Shown here: one piece after another, positions 9,210-17,833 of the stretch
How the letters are laid out: every line of letters begins with the position of its first letter
How positions within the stretch are numbered: the stretch's first letter is position 1
From: Williamsia herbipolensis
Lineage (GTDB): Bacteria; Actinomycetota; Actinomycetes; Mycobacteriales; Mycobacteriaceae
NCBI RefSeq assembly: GCF_000964005.1
Contig: NZ_JXYP01000009.1
Location: 51,016-115,015, forward strand
Reading direction: 5' to 3'
Length of the DNA stretch: 64,000 bases
Notes under the pieces: model-generated
What the model was told of the DNA's origin: nothing
Seen by the model: the letters and a program-made list of their open reading frames with translations, nothing else
The model's database searches: none
Position numbers and translations under genes: made by a program

Positions 9210-10148
9210 CTATGGACGCGCGCTGCTGCGGGAGGTCGATTCCGGGGTCTGGGTGCAGACCCAGCCGCACGCCTCGACGAACACCGGGGTGAAGATCTCC
9301 GACTGCAGTACGCAACAGGCGTGTCCGGCAGCGACATCGAACCGCCGCGCGCCGGGGATCCCGTCGACGAGCAGCTGTTGGCGCGCGATCGGGATCACCC
9401 GATCGCGCGTGGTGACGCACACCGCGGTCGGCACGTCGATCTCGCCGAGCCACGGCCGCGAGTCGAACTGGCCGAGGGCGTAACCGATCTCGCCCATGTG
9501 CGACAACCGCGTCGACCGGACCTGGCGGAGTGCCCACGCGCCGTCGGACAGGCCGCGTTCGTCGAGGGCGTGCGGCCCCAGGCCGGGGACCGGTGTCGCG
9601 AAACGCTGGGCGGCGAACCGGGTGATCGCGTCGATACGGGGGCGCCCGGTGGTCGAGGAACCGAAATACGGTCCGGTCGAGGCGAGTACGAGCCCCGACA
9701 CCCGGTCGTGGTGGCGCCGCCACGTCAGCTGGGCGGTGCCGCCGCCCATCGAGAACCCCGCCGCCAAGAACCGGTCGATCCCCAGGGCGTCGGCGAGGGC
9801 GACGACGTCGTCGGCGCAGTCGTCGAGCGTGAAGCGGGGCGACCGGATCCCCCGACCGTGCCAGCGCTGATCCATCGTGATGACGCGGAAGTCCGCGCGC
9901 AGGTCGTCGATCACCGAGTACCAGGACAACAGGCCGGTCGTGACGACCGCGTGCAACAGGATGATCGGCGGTTTCGCGGCCTCGGCCGCGTCGATTCCAC
10001 CCGAGGCGATGCGCGCCGAGTCGGTGACGTAGGTGGCGCCGCGGTCGCCGAGCTGCACCATCGTGCCAGTCGGCACGTCGGCGGTGGGGTGGGTACGGAA
10101 GAAGCGGCTCACCCCGCCGGCGAGGCGGTCCACGATCGTCACCGCCAT
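9210..10148 (-). CDS. alpha/beta hydrolase
   Basis: 312 residues. Seen: a hydrophobic strand leading to L-L-H-A-V-V (oxyanion region), a G-F-S-M-G-G nucleophile elbow, C-V-T-T-R-D-R-V near the acid position and A-G-H-A-C-C near the end, the probable catalytic His. The N-terminal 45 residues precede the core and show no cleavable signal. It lies 10 bp upstream of the GMC oxidoreductase on the same strand, a probable two-gene operon. Substrate unknown; ester or epoxide hydrolase are both compatible with the fold. Confidence 0.85.
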   Translation of the reverse strand: MAVTIVDRLAGGVSRFFRTHPTADVPTGTMVQLGDRGATYVTDSARIASGGIDAAEAAKPPIILLHAVVTTGLLSWYSVIDDLRADFRVITMDQRWHGRGIRSPRFTLDDCADDVVALADALGIDRFLAAGFSMGGGTAQLTWRRHHDRVSGLVLASTGPYFGSSTTGRPRIDAITRFAAQRFATPVPGLGPHALDERGLSDGAWALRQVRSTRLSHMGEIGYALGQFDSRPWLGEIDVPTAVCVTTRDRVIPIARQQLLVDGIPGARRFDVAAGHACCVLQSEIFTPVFVEACGWVCTQTPESTSRSSARP

Positions 10149-10291
10149 CGGATGCCCGGTTCCCGTCGATGGCTCATCGATCCGATGGTAGCGATCGACC
10201 CCCGGTGCGGTGACGCTGCGCGCGCCACCGCACGGGCCGGTGGCGGCAGGCCGAAGATGAATTTTCGTCGAGTCGAGGTGACGGGGCGACC

Positions 10292-10313
10292 AAACTCAGA
10301 CAAACTGAGGTTT
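10292..10313. promoter_or_regulatory. inverted repeat between divergent genes
   Basis: AACTCAG and CTGAGGTT arms around acaaa form a near-perfect inverted repeat in the divergent gap between the hydrolase (start 10148) and the PAP2 gene. It could be an operator for either side; no regulator gene is adjacent. Confidence 0.3.
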
Positions 10314-10320
10314 CCGGTCG

Positions 10321-11511
10321 ATGAACGCCCGGCGAACTGCGGCGGAGGGTGACCGGTTGACGATTTCCGAGGCGGGCCGCGCAGAACAGTCCGAGCCGCC
10401 CCGGCCCCCGTCGGCCGACCTCACCACCCCGCCCGACACCTCTGGGCCGGACACCTCTGGGCTCGACGACACACGCACCCCGTCGCGATTCCGCGATCTG
10501 CGCTTCTACCGGTGGACGGCGGTCGCGGTGTGGTTCGCGGTCATGGTGTGGCAGTTCACCGAACAGGGCCTGGCGTTCGACCGCACCCGGCTGATCCTGT
10601 GGATGTGCCTGGGTCTGGCCGCGGCGAGCATCGGCCGTCGTCGCGTCATCACCGTCATCATCGACTGGTTGCCGTTCGCCGGTGTGCTGCTGCTCTACGA
10701 CCTCACGCGCAACGTCGCGCAGTGGATGGGGATGCCGACGCACTGGCACCTCGCGCCCGATGTGGACCACTTCCTCTTCGGCGTGAACCCCACCGTGTGG
10801 TTGCAGTCGCACATCAAGGACGCGTCGCCCCCGTGGTGGGAGGTGATCACCAGCATCGTCTACGTCTCGTACTTCGTGGTGCCCTACGTGGTCGCCGGGG
10901 TGCTGTGGCTGCGTGATCGCACCGCATGGCGTCGGTATGCGGTCGCGTTCGTCGCCACCACGTTCCTCGCCCTGGTCGGCTACACGCTCGTGCCCGGTGC
11001 CCCGCCGTGGGCCGCGGCGCGCTGCACGGCCGCGCAGGTCGTCGACAGTCCGCGGGATCCGCCGTGCATGTACTCCGAGATCCCGCCCGCCTCCGGGGGA
11101 CTCCTGGGCCCGGTGTCGCCGTCGGACCCGGGTGCCGCGCCCTACGTGGAGCGCATCTCCGCGCGCGGTTGGGACGTCCTCAATGTGCGGGCCGCGTCGA
11201 CGTTGCTCACCGTCGGGCAGTCGAAGGCCAACCTCGTCGCCGCGATCCCGTCGCTGCACGCCGGACTGACGATGCTGTTGGCCCTGTTCATGTGGCCGCG
11301 GGTGCGCGCGCTCGGCCGATCACTCTTCGTCGGATATGCGCTGGTGATGGCGTTCACCCTCGTCTACACCGGTGAGCACTACGTCTTCGACATCCTGCTC
11401 GGGTGGGCTCTCGCCGCCTGCGTCATCGGCGCGCAACGCCTCTGGATCCGTCGGCGGTCGGGTCGCGAGACGACCCCCGCATACGCCCCGGGGGTATCCT
11501 CGACACCGTGA
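10321..11511 (+). CDS. PAP2-superfamily membrane phosphatase/phosphotransferase
   Basis: 396 residues from ATG 10321. An in-frame TTG at 10357 has a better ribosome site (GGAGGG at 10344-10349), so the true start may be there. Seen: a charged, Pro-rich N-terminal 60 residues, about six hydrophobic segments, and the PAP2 motifs I-P-S-L-H-A-G and G-E-H-Y-V-F-D, whose His and Asp belong to the phosphatase active site. Known: proteins of this type (the inositol-phosphotransferase-like PAP2 branch) act on lipid phosphates in the membrane. Its stop overlaps the next start in a GTGA, so the two are translationally coupled. Confidence 0.82.
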   Translation: MNARRTAAEGDRLTISEAGRAEQSEPPRPPSADLTTPPDTSGPDTSGLDDTRTPSRFRDLRFYRWTAVAVWFAVMVWQFTEQGLAFDRTRLILWMCLGLAAASIGRRRVITVIIDWLPFAGVLLLYDLTRNVAQWMGMPTHWHLAPDVDHFLFGVNPTVWLQSHIKDASPPWWEVITSIVYVSYFVVPYVVAGVLWLRDRTAWRRYAVAFVATTFLALVGYTLVPGAPPWAAARCTAAQVVDSPRDPPCMYSEIPPASGGLLGPVSPSDPGAAPYVERISARGWDVLNVRAASTLLTVGQSKANLVAAIPSLHAGLTMLLALFMWPRVRALGRSLFVGYALVMAFTLVYTGEHYVFDILLGWALAACVIGAQRLWIRRRSGRETTPAYAPGVSSTP

Positions 11512-11927
11512 GTCGCGCCCGAGGGATCCCGCGTCGCCGCATCGTCGCGGCCGCCCTCGGTCTCGCACTCGCCGTCGCGGTGATGCACATCCTCGTGCTC
11601 TGCGGTGGCACCGCACACGGCGACCGGCACACCGCAGCCGGATCGGTGGCGTCTCCGATGACCGGGCACCACGCCGTCATGACGCCGTCGACCGACCACA
11701 TCGAACGTGTCGGCGCCTCCACGCTCGACTGCACCGGTCACGACCACGGATGTGTGTTCCTGCGCGGCGAGGTCATCGACCTCATCGTGATCCTCGGGGC
11801 CGTCACCCTGATCGCGCCGCTCGCGCGTCTGTCGGGCGTGTGGATCCGACGCCGTCCGTCGGTATTGGGCCGCGCACCGCCCTGGGCCATCCCCGGCCAT
11901 CTCGAACTCTCGGTGATCGTCCGCTGA
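11508..11927 (+). CDS. small membrane protein, DUF6153-like
   Basis: 139 residues from GTG 11508, which overlaps the PAP2 stop (GTGA). Seen: an N-terminal hydrophobic segment ending in M-H-I-L-V-L-C-G-G, a His-rich extracytoplasmic loop containing two Cys (D-C-T-G-H-D-H-G-C), and a second membrane segment with a basic tail. This arrangement resembles the actinobacterial DUF6153 group, of unknown function. The His/Cys-rich loop and the Met/His-rich DUF305 protein 52 bp downstream suggest metal, perhaps copper, handling (inference). Confidence 0.6.
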   Translation: MSRARGIPRRRIVAAALGLALAVAVMHILVLCGGTAHGDRHTAAGSVASPMTGHHAVMTPSTDHIERVGASTLDCTGHDHGCVFLRGEVIDLIVILGAVTLIAPLARLSGVWIRRRPSVLGRAPPWAIPGHLELSVIVR

Positions 11928-11979
11928 CACGACCGCGCCCCGCCCGGTCCGATTCAGCACACACCAGGAGTACACACAC

Positions 11980-12546
11980 ATGTCCCACAACAGAATTCGT
12001 CGCGCCGTCGCCACGGTCGCGGCTCTGGCCGCCGTCGCCGTCACCGGCGTGGCCTGCGCCTCCGACGATCCGGTGTCGCACAACGCGGCCGACGTCACCT
12101 TCTCGACCGAGATGATCCCCCACCACCGACAGGCGGTCGAGATGGCCCAGATGGTGCCCGGTCGCAGCACCGATCCCGAGGTGGCCGGCCTCGCACGACA
12201 GATCGCCGCCGCCCAACAACCCGAGATCGATCAGCTCACCACCCGGCTGCGCTCGTGGGGCGAGCCGGTGCCCACCGGGACCGGCCACACCATGCCCAAG
12301 TCCGGGGACATGTCGATGAGCGGGATGATGAGCGACGCCGACATGTCGGAGCTGAGGTCGTTGTCGGGACGGGCGTTCGACCAGCGGTGGCTGACGATGA
12401 TGATCGACCACCACTCCGGAGCGATCACGATGGCACGCACCGAGGTCGACACGGGGCTCGACGACGACTCGATCGCGTTGGCGCGCAGCATCATCAGCAG
12501 TCAACAGGCGGAACTGACCCGCATGCGCGCGATGCTCGCCGGCTGA
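11980..12546 (+). CDS. DUF305 lipoprotein
   Basis: 188 residues. Seen: a signal peptide ending in the lipobox V-T-G-V-A-C, then two copies of the DUF305 four-helix motif: M-I-P-H-H-R-Q-A-V-E-M-A in the first half and M-I-D-H-H-S-G-A-I-T-M-A in the second, with a Met-rich stretch (M-S-M-S-G-M-M) between. Known: DUF305 proteins are exported ferritin-like-fold proteins, and several are linked to copper or other metal stress. It would be anchored outside the membrane. It follows the DUF6153-like gene and probably shares its transcript. Confidence 0.85.
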   Translation: MSHNRIRRAVATVAALAAVAVTGVACASDDPVSHNAADVTFSTEMIPHHRQAVEMAQMVPGRSTDPEVAGLARQIAAAQQPEIDQLTTRLRSWGEPVPTGTGHTMPKSGDMSMSGMMSDADMSELRSLSGRAFDQRWLTMMIDHHSGAITMARTEVDTGLDDDSIALARSIISSQQAELTRMRAMLAG

Positions 12547-12567
12547 GCGAGCCCTGCAGCGGTCCGA

Positions 12568-13524
12568 TCAGCTCTTCTCGAGCTGGTCGGATTCCTGTCG
12601 GCGACGGCGCCATCCACCCTCGGTGGGTGGCGCCTCGCCGAAGTGGTCGGCCTCGGCCGAGCCGTAGTACGCCACGGCGATGGCGCCGATCACCGCACCG
12701 ATGAAGCCGACGATGGCGAGCCAGCCCAGACCGGGTTCGGCCTTGTCGCCGAGGAAGAGCACCCCGATGATGCCCGGGATCGCGGTCTCACCGACGACGA
12801 GTACCGCGGTGACGCCGTTGACCGCGCCGAGCTGCAACGCCACGGTCTGCACATAGAAGCCGACAGCGCCGGCGATCGCGATGGTCCACGCGGCCGGGTC
12901 GGTGATCAGCTCGACCGGATCGAACGAATCGATGCCGCGAAGGATGCGCACCGCGATGGCGATGACGCCGAACAACACTCCCGCGGCCGCGCCGCCGAAG
13001 ATCGCCGCACGGGGACCGAGGCGGTACATCGCGTAGACGGCGGCGACCGCGATCACGACGGTCCCACCGAAGAGCCCCCAGTGGAAGGCGAAGCTGTCGG
13101 CGCCCTCGGTCTTGTGCCGCGTGGAGGCGACGCCGAGCATGCACAGCGACGCGATGACCGCACAGATCGCGATCCAGTCGCGGGTGTGCAGCCGGATGCC
13201 GAGGACCGCGGTGCCGAGCAGGGCGGTGACGATGAGGTTGGCCGAGACGATGGTCTGCGACAGGAACAGGGGCAGCAGACGGGCCGCGATCGCCCCGCCG
13301 CCGAAGCCCAGGACCACCAGCGCCGTACCGACGAGGAAGGCCGGATCACGCAGGGTCGCGGCGGTCGCACCGACCGAGGGTCCGCCGGCGGCGTTGACCG
13401 CGGGATCGCCACCGGCGTCACGGGCGGCGACGGCCGCGCGGCGTGCGCCGAGGGCGCGCAGCACCGACGACAACCCGTATCCGACCGCGGCGAGCGAGGC
13501 GAAGACGATGCCGATCACGAACAT
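12568..13524 (-). CDS. multi-pass membrane protein, DMT/EamA-like
   Basis: 318 residues from ATG 13524, chosen for GGAGGAGG directly upstream. Seen: about nine or ten hydrophobic segments in two similar halves, small-residue-rich (G-F-G-G-G-A-I-A-A-R), and a charged C-terminal tail. The first segment is followed by a 45-residue polar loop. Known: the drug/metabolite transporter superfamily has this 10-helix layout, but I see no motif that fixes the substrate. It converges with the DUF305 gene. Confidence 0.65.
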   Translation of the reverse strand: MFVIGIVFASLAAVGYGLSSVLRALGARRAAVAARDAGGDPAVNAAGGPSVGATAATLRDPAFLVGTALVVLGFGGGAIAARLLPLFLSQTIVSANLIVTALLGTAVLGIRLHTRDWIAICAVIASLCMLGVASTRHKTEGADSFAFHWGLFGGTVVIAVAAVYAMYRLGPRAAIFGGAAAGVLFGVIAIAVRILRGIDSFDPVELITDPAAWTIAIAGAVGFYVQTVALQLGAVNGVTAVLVVGETAIPGIIGVLFLGDKAEPGLGWLAIVGFIGAVIGAIAVAYYGSAEADHFGEAPPTEGGWRRRRQESDQLEKS

Positions 13525-13663
13525 CGAAGCCTCCTCCACGCGCGCTATGGTGATTGTGAAATAGGCCCTAACCAGGTCTTTTCCCGTCGGTTTCCAACCG
13601 TTGGCTAAGCTACCATGTTTGATGTTCTGTCCTTTATCTGCGGTGCAGAGTTAACGGGGTCCC

Positions 13664-14836
13664 ATGTCTCGCCCAGGGTCCAAGCGCGTGCTCATCACGT
13701 TTGGTCGTTCCTTTCTCACGCTCGATCTCGCCCGCCTGATGGCCGCCGGCGGGCACGAGGTGACCATCGTCGACAGCATCTCCCTGCCCGTGAGCCGCTT
13801 CTCCAACGCGATCTCGGCCTTCGAGAAGGTGCCGTCGCCCACGTTCGAGCCGCGTGCCTACTGCCGCGAGCTGGCGCGCATCGTGACCGAACGCGAGATC
13901 GACCTGCTCATCCCGGTCCACGAGGAGACCGACATCATCGCGATGTTGCGCGCCGATTTCCCCGACACCTGCGAGCTGTTCCTCTCCGATTTCGAGGTCG
14001 AGAACAACCTGCACAACAAATACGAGTTCCAGCGGGTGCTCGCCGAGCGCGGCATCCCGACGCTGAAGTTCGCGCAGGTGCGCACCCAGGCCGATCTCGA
14101 CGCCCTGGATTTCGACACCCCGTTCGCGCTCAAGGAGTGCTACTCGCGGGGATCGCAGAAGGTCTACAAGGTCACCCCGGGCGAGCTGCCCACCGACATC
14201 GAGTTCTCACCCACCAACCCCTGGATCGCGCAGGAGTGGATGAAGGGCACGCCGTACTGCTCGTACTCGGTGTGTCGTGACGGAGAGGTGTTGGCGCACA
14301 CCGTGTATCCGGTCGGCTACGCGATCGACGGACGCTCCTGCATCGCCTTCGACGCGATCGAGCACGCGGGCATCCTCGACTGGATCACCTCGTTCGTGAA
14401 ACAGATGAACTTCACCGGACAGGTCGGGTTCGACTTCATCGAAGACGACGAGGGCGCCCTGTTCACCATCGAGTGCAACCCGCGTGGAACCAGCGGCATC
14501 ATGCTGTTCGAGCCGCACAACCGCGTCGACCGGGCGTTCACCGGCCAGACGACCGAGATGATCACCCCGGACCCGGGCACCCGCAAGATGATCGGCTTCG
14601 GGATGGGGCTCTACGGCTGGAAGAAATCGGCGCTGAAGGGCAACACGTTCCGCGGCTTCCTGCGCGACTTCCGTGCCTACGACGACGTGATCACCAACCG
14701 CCACGACCGGTTGCCCGCGTTCATGATGCCGATCGCCTACCTCGACATCGCCCGCATGTGTCTCAAGTACCGTGTCGGCCTCGCCGAGGCGTTCATGCAC
14801 GACCACGAGTGGGACGGCGTCGCGATCGAGCCGTGA
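13664..14836 (+). CDS. ATP-grasp enzyme, carbamoyl-phosphate-synthase-like
   Basis: 390 residues. Seen: an N-terminal Rossmann-like pre-ATP-grasp domain (V-L-I-T-F-G-R-S-F, then H-E-V-T-I-V-D-S), the central ATP-grasp with F-A-L-K-E-C-Y-S-R-G-S as the phosphate-binding loop, Q-E-W-M-K-G-T as the hinge, and the metal-binding F-T-I-E-C-N-P-R-G-T-S-G near residue 275. Known: ATP-grasp enzymes ligate a carboxylate to an amine or thiol through an acyl phosphate. No partner gene (peptide carrier, amino-acid synthase) is next to it, so the substrate is unknown. A promoter-like AT-rich gap of 139 bp precedes it; the ribosome site is weak. Confidence 0.8.
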   Translation: MSRPGSKRVLITFGRSFLTLDLARLMAAGGHEVTIVDSISLPVSRFSNAISAFEKVPSPTFEPRAYCRELARIVTEREIDLLIPVHEETDIIAMLRADFPDTCELFLSDFEVENNLHNKYEFQRVLAERGIPTLKFAQVRTQADLDALDFDTPFALKECYSRGSQKVYKVTPGELPTDIEFSPTNPWIAQEWMKGTPYCSYSVCRDGEVLAHTVYPVGYAIDGRSCIAFDAIEHAGILDWITSFVKQMNFTGQVGFDFIEDDEGALFTIECNPRGTSGIMLFEPHNRVDRAFTGQTTEMITPDPGTRKMIGFGMGLYGWKKSALKGNTFRGFLRDFRAYDDVITNRHDRLPAFMMPIAYLDIARMCLKYRVGLAEAFMHDHEWDGVAIEP

Positions 14837-14839
14837 CGC

Positions 14840-15679
14840 TCAGGCGGGACGGTGCGCGGTGCAGAACGCGACGATGCGCGCGACGGTGTCGGTCTGACCG
14901 GTGAACAGTCCGCCGTGTGCGACGCCGTCGATCTGGGCGAAGTCCGCGTTCGGCATCTGTCCCGCCGCCGCACGACACCCCTGCGGGGGGAAGAACAGAT
15001 CGTGTTCGAAGGCGAGCACCAGGGCCGGGAGATCGAAGGCCGCGAGGTGTTCGGGCAGCGGCTCGTTCGCGGTGATCCACGAATACGACGCCTGGAGTTG
15101 ACCTCTCATGCCTTTCGCGCTCGTCCACACCTCACCCGAGGCGCCCAGCACCTGCTCCCAGCCCACCACCGAGGCCGGATCCTGGAGCAGCGACGGTTGC
15201 AGCGTGGTCATCAACTGCTCGAAGAGCATGACGTCTGCGGGGATCTCGCCGTACTTCTCGAGCAACCCCAGTTCCATGCGGCCGACGAGTTCGCCGATCG
15301 GCGAGGGTTGCAGGCCCGCGAGCAGCACCGCGGCCCGCACCATCCCCGGCTGCCGGCGCACCAGGGCCTGCGTGGTGTAGCACCCCATCGAGTAGGCGAC
15401 GACGAGCACCTGCTCGAGTCCCAGTGTCTGCACGAGACATTGGGCGTCGAACGCCAGGTCGTCGACGACATACGGCGGCTCGGGCGCCGACGACGGCGCG
15501 ACCCCGCGCGCGCAGTAGGTGATGGTCTCGAATCCCGCGGACGTCAGTGCCTCGACGACGCCGGTGTACTCCCACACCTGTGCGGGTTGGCCCAGACCGC
15601 CGACGAGCAGCACCGCCGGACCCTCGCCGGTCCGGGTGACCTCGAGGGAGACGCCGTTGCCCACGTCCACGAGAGTCAT
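14840..15679 (-). CDS. alpha/beta hydrolase
   Basis: 279 residues from ATG 15679, which overlaps the thioesterase stop (ATGA). Seen: L-L-V-G-G-L-G in the oxyanion position, A-Y-S-M-G-C as nucleophile elbow, F-E-H-D-L-F at the acid position and V-A-H-G-G near the C-terminus. Last gene of a coupled four-gene set (TPR, MFS, thioesterase, hydrolase). The stop is 3 bp from the convergent ATP-grasp stop. Role within the set unknown; acting on the thioesterase or transporter substrate is an inference. Confidence 0.85.
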   Translation of the reverse strand: MTLVDVGNGVSLEVTRTGEGPAVLLVGGLGQPAQVWEYTGVVEALTSAGFETITYCARGVAPSSAPEPPYVVDDLAFDAQCLVQTLGLEQVLVVAYSMGCYTTQALVRRQPGMVRAAVLLAGLQPSPIGELVGRMELGLLEKYGEIPADVMLFEQLMTTLQPSLLQDPASVVGWEQVLGASGEVWTSAKGMRGQLQASYSWITANEPLPEHLAAFDLPALVLAFEHDLFFPPQGCRAAAGQMPNADFAQIDGVAHGGLFTGQTDTVARIVAFCTAHRPA

Positions 15680-16512
15680 TGCGACACCTCGGTGCGCAGG
15701 TCCGACGCGCCGCTGAAGTCGATCTGCGCGGCGGCGTTGGAGACGGCGGTGACCATGCCGGTCCCGATCGGCCCGCGGGTGTCGAACAGGGTGGCGGTGC
15801 CGACCGACAGGCCGGCGTCGGTGATGTGGGTGTCGGCCTGCAGGCCGATGTACTGACCGACCGGCAGACGTGAGATCGCCACCGTCAGATCGCAGTTGAT
15901 GTAACCGATGCCCTTCGACCCCCAGTTGGTCACCAGGCTCGTCGCCTCGGCGGCCATCACGGTGGTGACGAACGGCGTGTTCTCGACCCCGTCGATCACG
16001 GGGATCATCGTGGCCCACAACCGTTTGCGGCCCGCGTTCTGGTGCTCGCTCATCACCGGCGTCCACCCCATGTCGTCGCTGCCGTACCAGCGGAAGCGGC
16101 TGTCGTCGGTCGGTGGGTCGAAGGGGTGCTCGGAGTGCCACTCCTCACCCGGCGGCTCCTGCGACGGCCGCAGCGCGACGAGGGTGGCCTGGGCGACGAC
16201 GGTGTCGCCCTGGGACAGTTCGACCTCCGACACCCGGATCCGATGTCCCGATCGCACCAACCGTGTGCGTGCGACGAGGGGTTCGCCGCGGGCGGCCTTG
16301 AACAGGTCGATGGTGATGCGGGCCGGCACGAGCTCGGGCGACCCGTGCTCGGCCTCCACCGCATGGGCGGCCGCGGCACACACCGCGGGCCCGTTGAGCA
16401 TGTCCGGACCCCATCGACCGAACGCATACTTCGACGGCACGTATCGACCCTCGTCGTCGAGGGTGAACATGAAGTACCTGCGGTCCGGGTCCTTCGGGGT
16501 CGGAGGGGTCAT
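15676..16512 (-). CDS. acyl-CoA thioesterase-like double-hotdog protein
   Basis: 278 residues from ATG 16512, overlapping the MFS stop by ATGA. Seen: two hotdog-like halves; the first has a long helix preceded by Y-A-F-G-R-W-G-P-D-M-L-N-G, the second includes G-Y-I-N-C-D-L-T-V-A-I-S-R and G-T-A-T-L-F-D-T-R-G-P-I-G. This fits the TesB-like thioesterase superfamily common in mycolate actinobacteria. Known family reaction: hydrolysis of acyl-CoA thioesters. Substrate chain length cannot be told. Confidence 0.75.
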   Translation of the reverse strand: MTPPTPKDPDRRYFMFTLDDEGRYVPSKYAFGRWGPDMLNGPAVCAAAAHAVEAEHGSPELVPARITIDLFKAARGEPLVARTRLVRSGHRIRVSEVELSQGDTVVAQATLVALRPSQEPPGEEWHSEHPFDPPTDDSRFRWYGSDDMGWTPVMSEHQNAGRKRLWATMIPVIDGVENTPFVTTVMAAEATSLVTNWGSKGIGYINCDLTVAISRLPVGQYIGLQADTHITDAGLSVGTATLFDTRGPIGTGMVTAVSNAAAQIDFSGASDLRTEVSQ

Positions 16513-17798
16513 GGGGTCACCTTGTCTGCTGTCGTGATCTGGCGGGTGCGGTATTCGGTGGCGACCACCGCGAGCGAGGCGATCGCGAGCAGGACGCCGA
16601 GTCCGAAGAGCACCGGGTAGGTCAGGTCGGGAACGGCCTGGTGGACCAGCGCCAACACCACCGGCGCCGCGAACCCGAGGTAGGTCAGCGAGTAGAAGAC
16701 CGCGGTGAGCCCGGCGAGGTCCTTCGGTCCGGCGATGCGCCCGACCTCGGCCAACCCCGCGACGAGCGCCATGCCGTACCCGCCGCCGAGCACCGCGCCG
16801 GCGGCGAGGGCGACCCATGGGTTCAGCGTGCTCGAGGCCCAGGCGCCCATGCCCATGCCGACCGCGAGGAATCCGATCGCCACCACCGAACCGCGGGCCG
16901 AATCGGGTCGGTCGATGCGCCGCGCGACCGACTGGATGGCGAACCCCGAGGCCAACGTCACCAGCGTGATGAGTGCCGCGTAGGCGATGTCGAGGCCGCC
17001 GACCTCGTCGGCGAGCAGCGTCGGCAACACCGCGTAGGCGGCCGCGGCCGACCCGAACACCCACGGCGCGACGGGCACGACGACCCGCAGGAAACGTCGG
17101 TGACCGATGGCCGGGATGCGCAGATCGTCGCGCAGACGCCCCGGCGCCCCGGCGCGCACCACGGTCTCCGGGGCGCGGACCACCCACGCCGTCGCGACCA
17201 CGCACAGCGCCACGTTCACGAGGTAGGGCAGCGTCGCGGGCAGAGGCGCCCACTGGGCCAGCACGCCGGCCATCGCGGCGCCGATGCCGAGGCCCGCGGT
17301 GAGGCTCATCGCCGAGCGGCGCGCCCCGCGACTGCCCGAGGCGTCGGTCTCGAACGGGGGTGACGAGAGTTCCTTGATCCAGCTGCTGCCCACGGCCATC
17401 GCCAGGCCCAGTGCGATGCCGCTGCCGATGCGTCCGATCACCAGCAGGGCCACGTGGTCGGCGCCGAGCCCGAGGATGATCGACCCGATCGCGGCCACCG
17501 CCGGGGCCGGGCGCATCAACCGCGCACGTCCGAACCGATCCGACAGCGGGCCGCCGATGAGCAGCGCGGGCACGATGCCGAGCACGTAGGCGAACAGCAG
17601 CGCATCGACCACCGGGCCGGACAGTCCGTGATCGCTCTTGTACATCACCAACAGCGGGGTGAACTCGTTCCCGCCCCACGCGATCGCGAACATCGCCGCC
17701 GCGACACCCCACCACCGGCCGGTGGCACCGCGGGCGGCCGAGGGGTCGGCGGCGGTCACCTGCGGTGCGGCGGCGGGGGTGTCGGACATGTCGTTCAT
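16509..17798 (-). CDS. major facilitator superfamily transporter
   Basis: 429 residues from ATG 17798 (M-N-D-M-S-D). Seen: twelve predicted membrane segments and the MFS loop motif G-G-P-L-S-D-R-F-G-R-A between segments 2 and 3. The central loop carries a basic stretch after residue 210. Known: proton-driven efflux or uptake of small molecules; drug-exporter-like members look like this. Its coupling to a thioesterase and a hydrolase suggests export or uptake of an acyl compound (inference). Confidence 0.85.
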   Translation of the reverse strand: MNDMSDTPAAAPQVTAADPSAARGATGRWWGVAAAMFAIAWGGNEFTPLLVMYKSDHGLSGPVVDALLFAYVLGIVPALLIGGPLSDRFGRARLMRPAPAVAAIGSIILGLGADHVALLVIGRIGSGIALGLAMAVGSSWIKELSSPPFETDASGSRGARRSAMSLTAGLGIGAAMAGVLAQWAPLPATLPYLVNVALCVVATAWVVRAPETVVRAGAPGRLRDDLRIPAIGHRRFLRVVVPVAPWVFGSAAAAYAVLPTLLADEVGGLDIAYAALITLVTLASGFAIQSVARRIDRPDSARGSVVAIGFLAVGMGMGAWASSTLNPWVALAAGAVLGGGYGMALVAGLAEVGRIAGPKDLAGLTAVFYSLTYLGFAAPVVLALVHQAVPDLTYPVLFGLGVLLAIASLAVVATEYRTRQITTADKVTP

Positions 17799-17833
17799 CG
17801 AACCACCCCGCCACCCGGGGCCGTCGCACCCGG

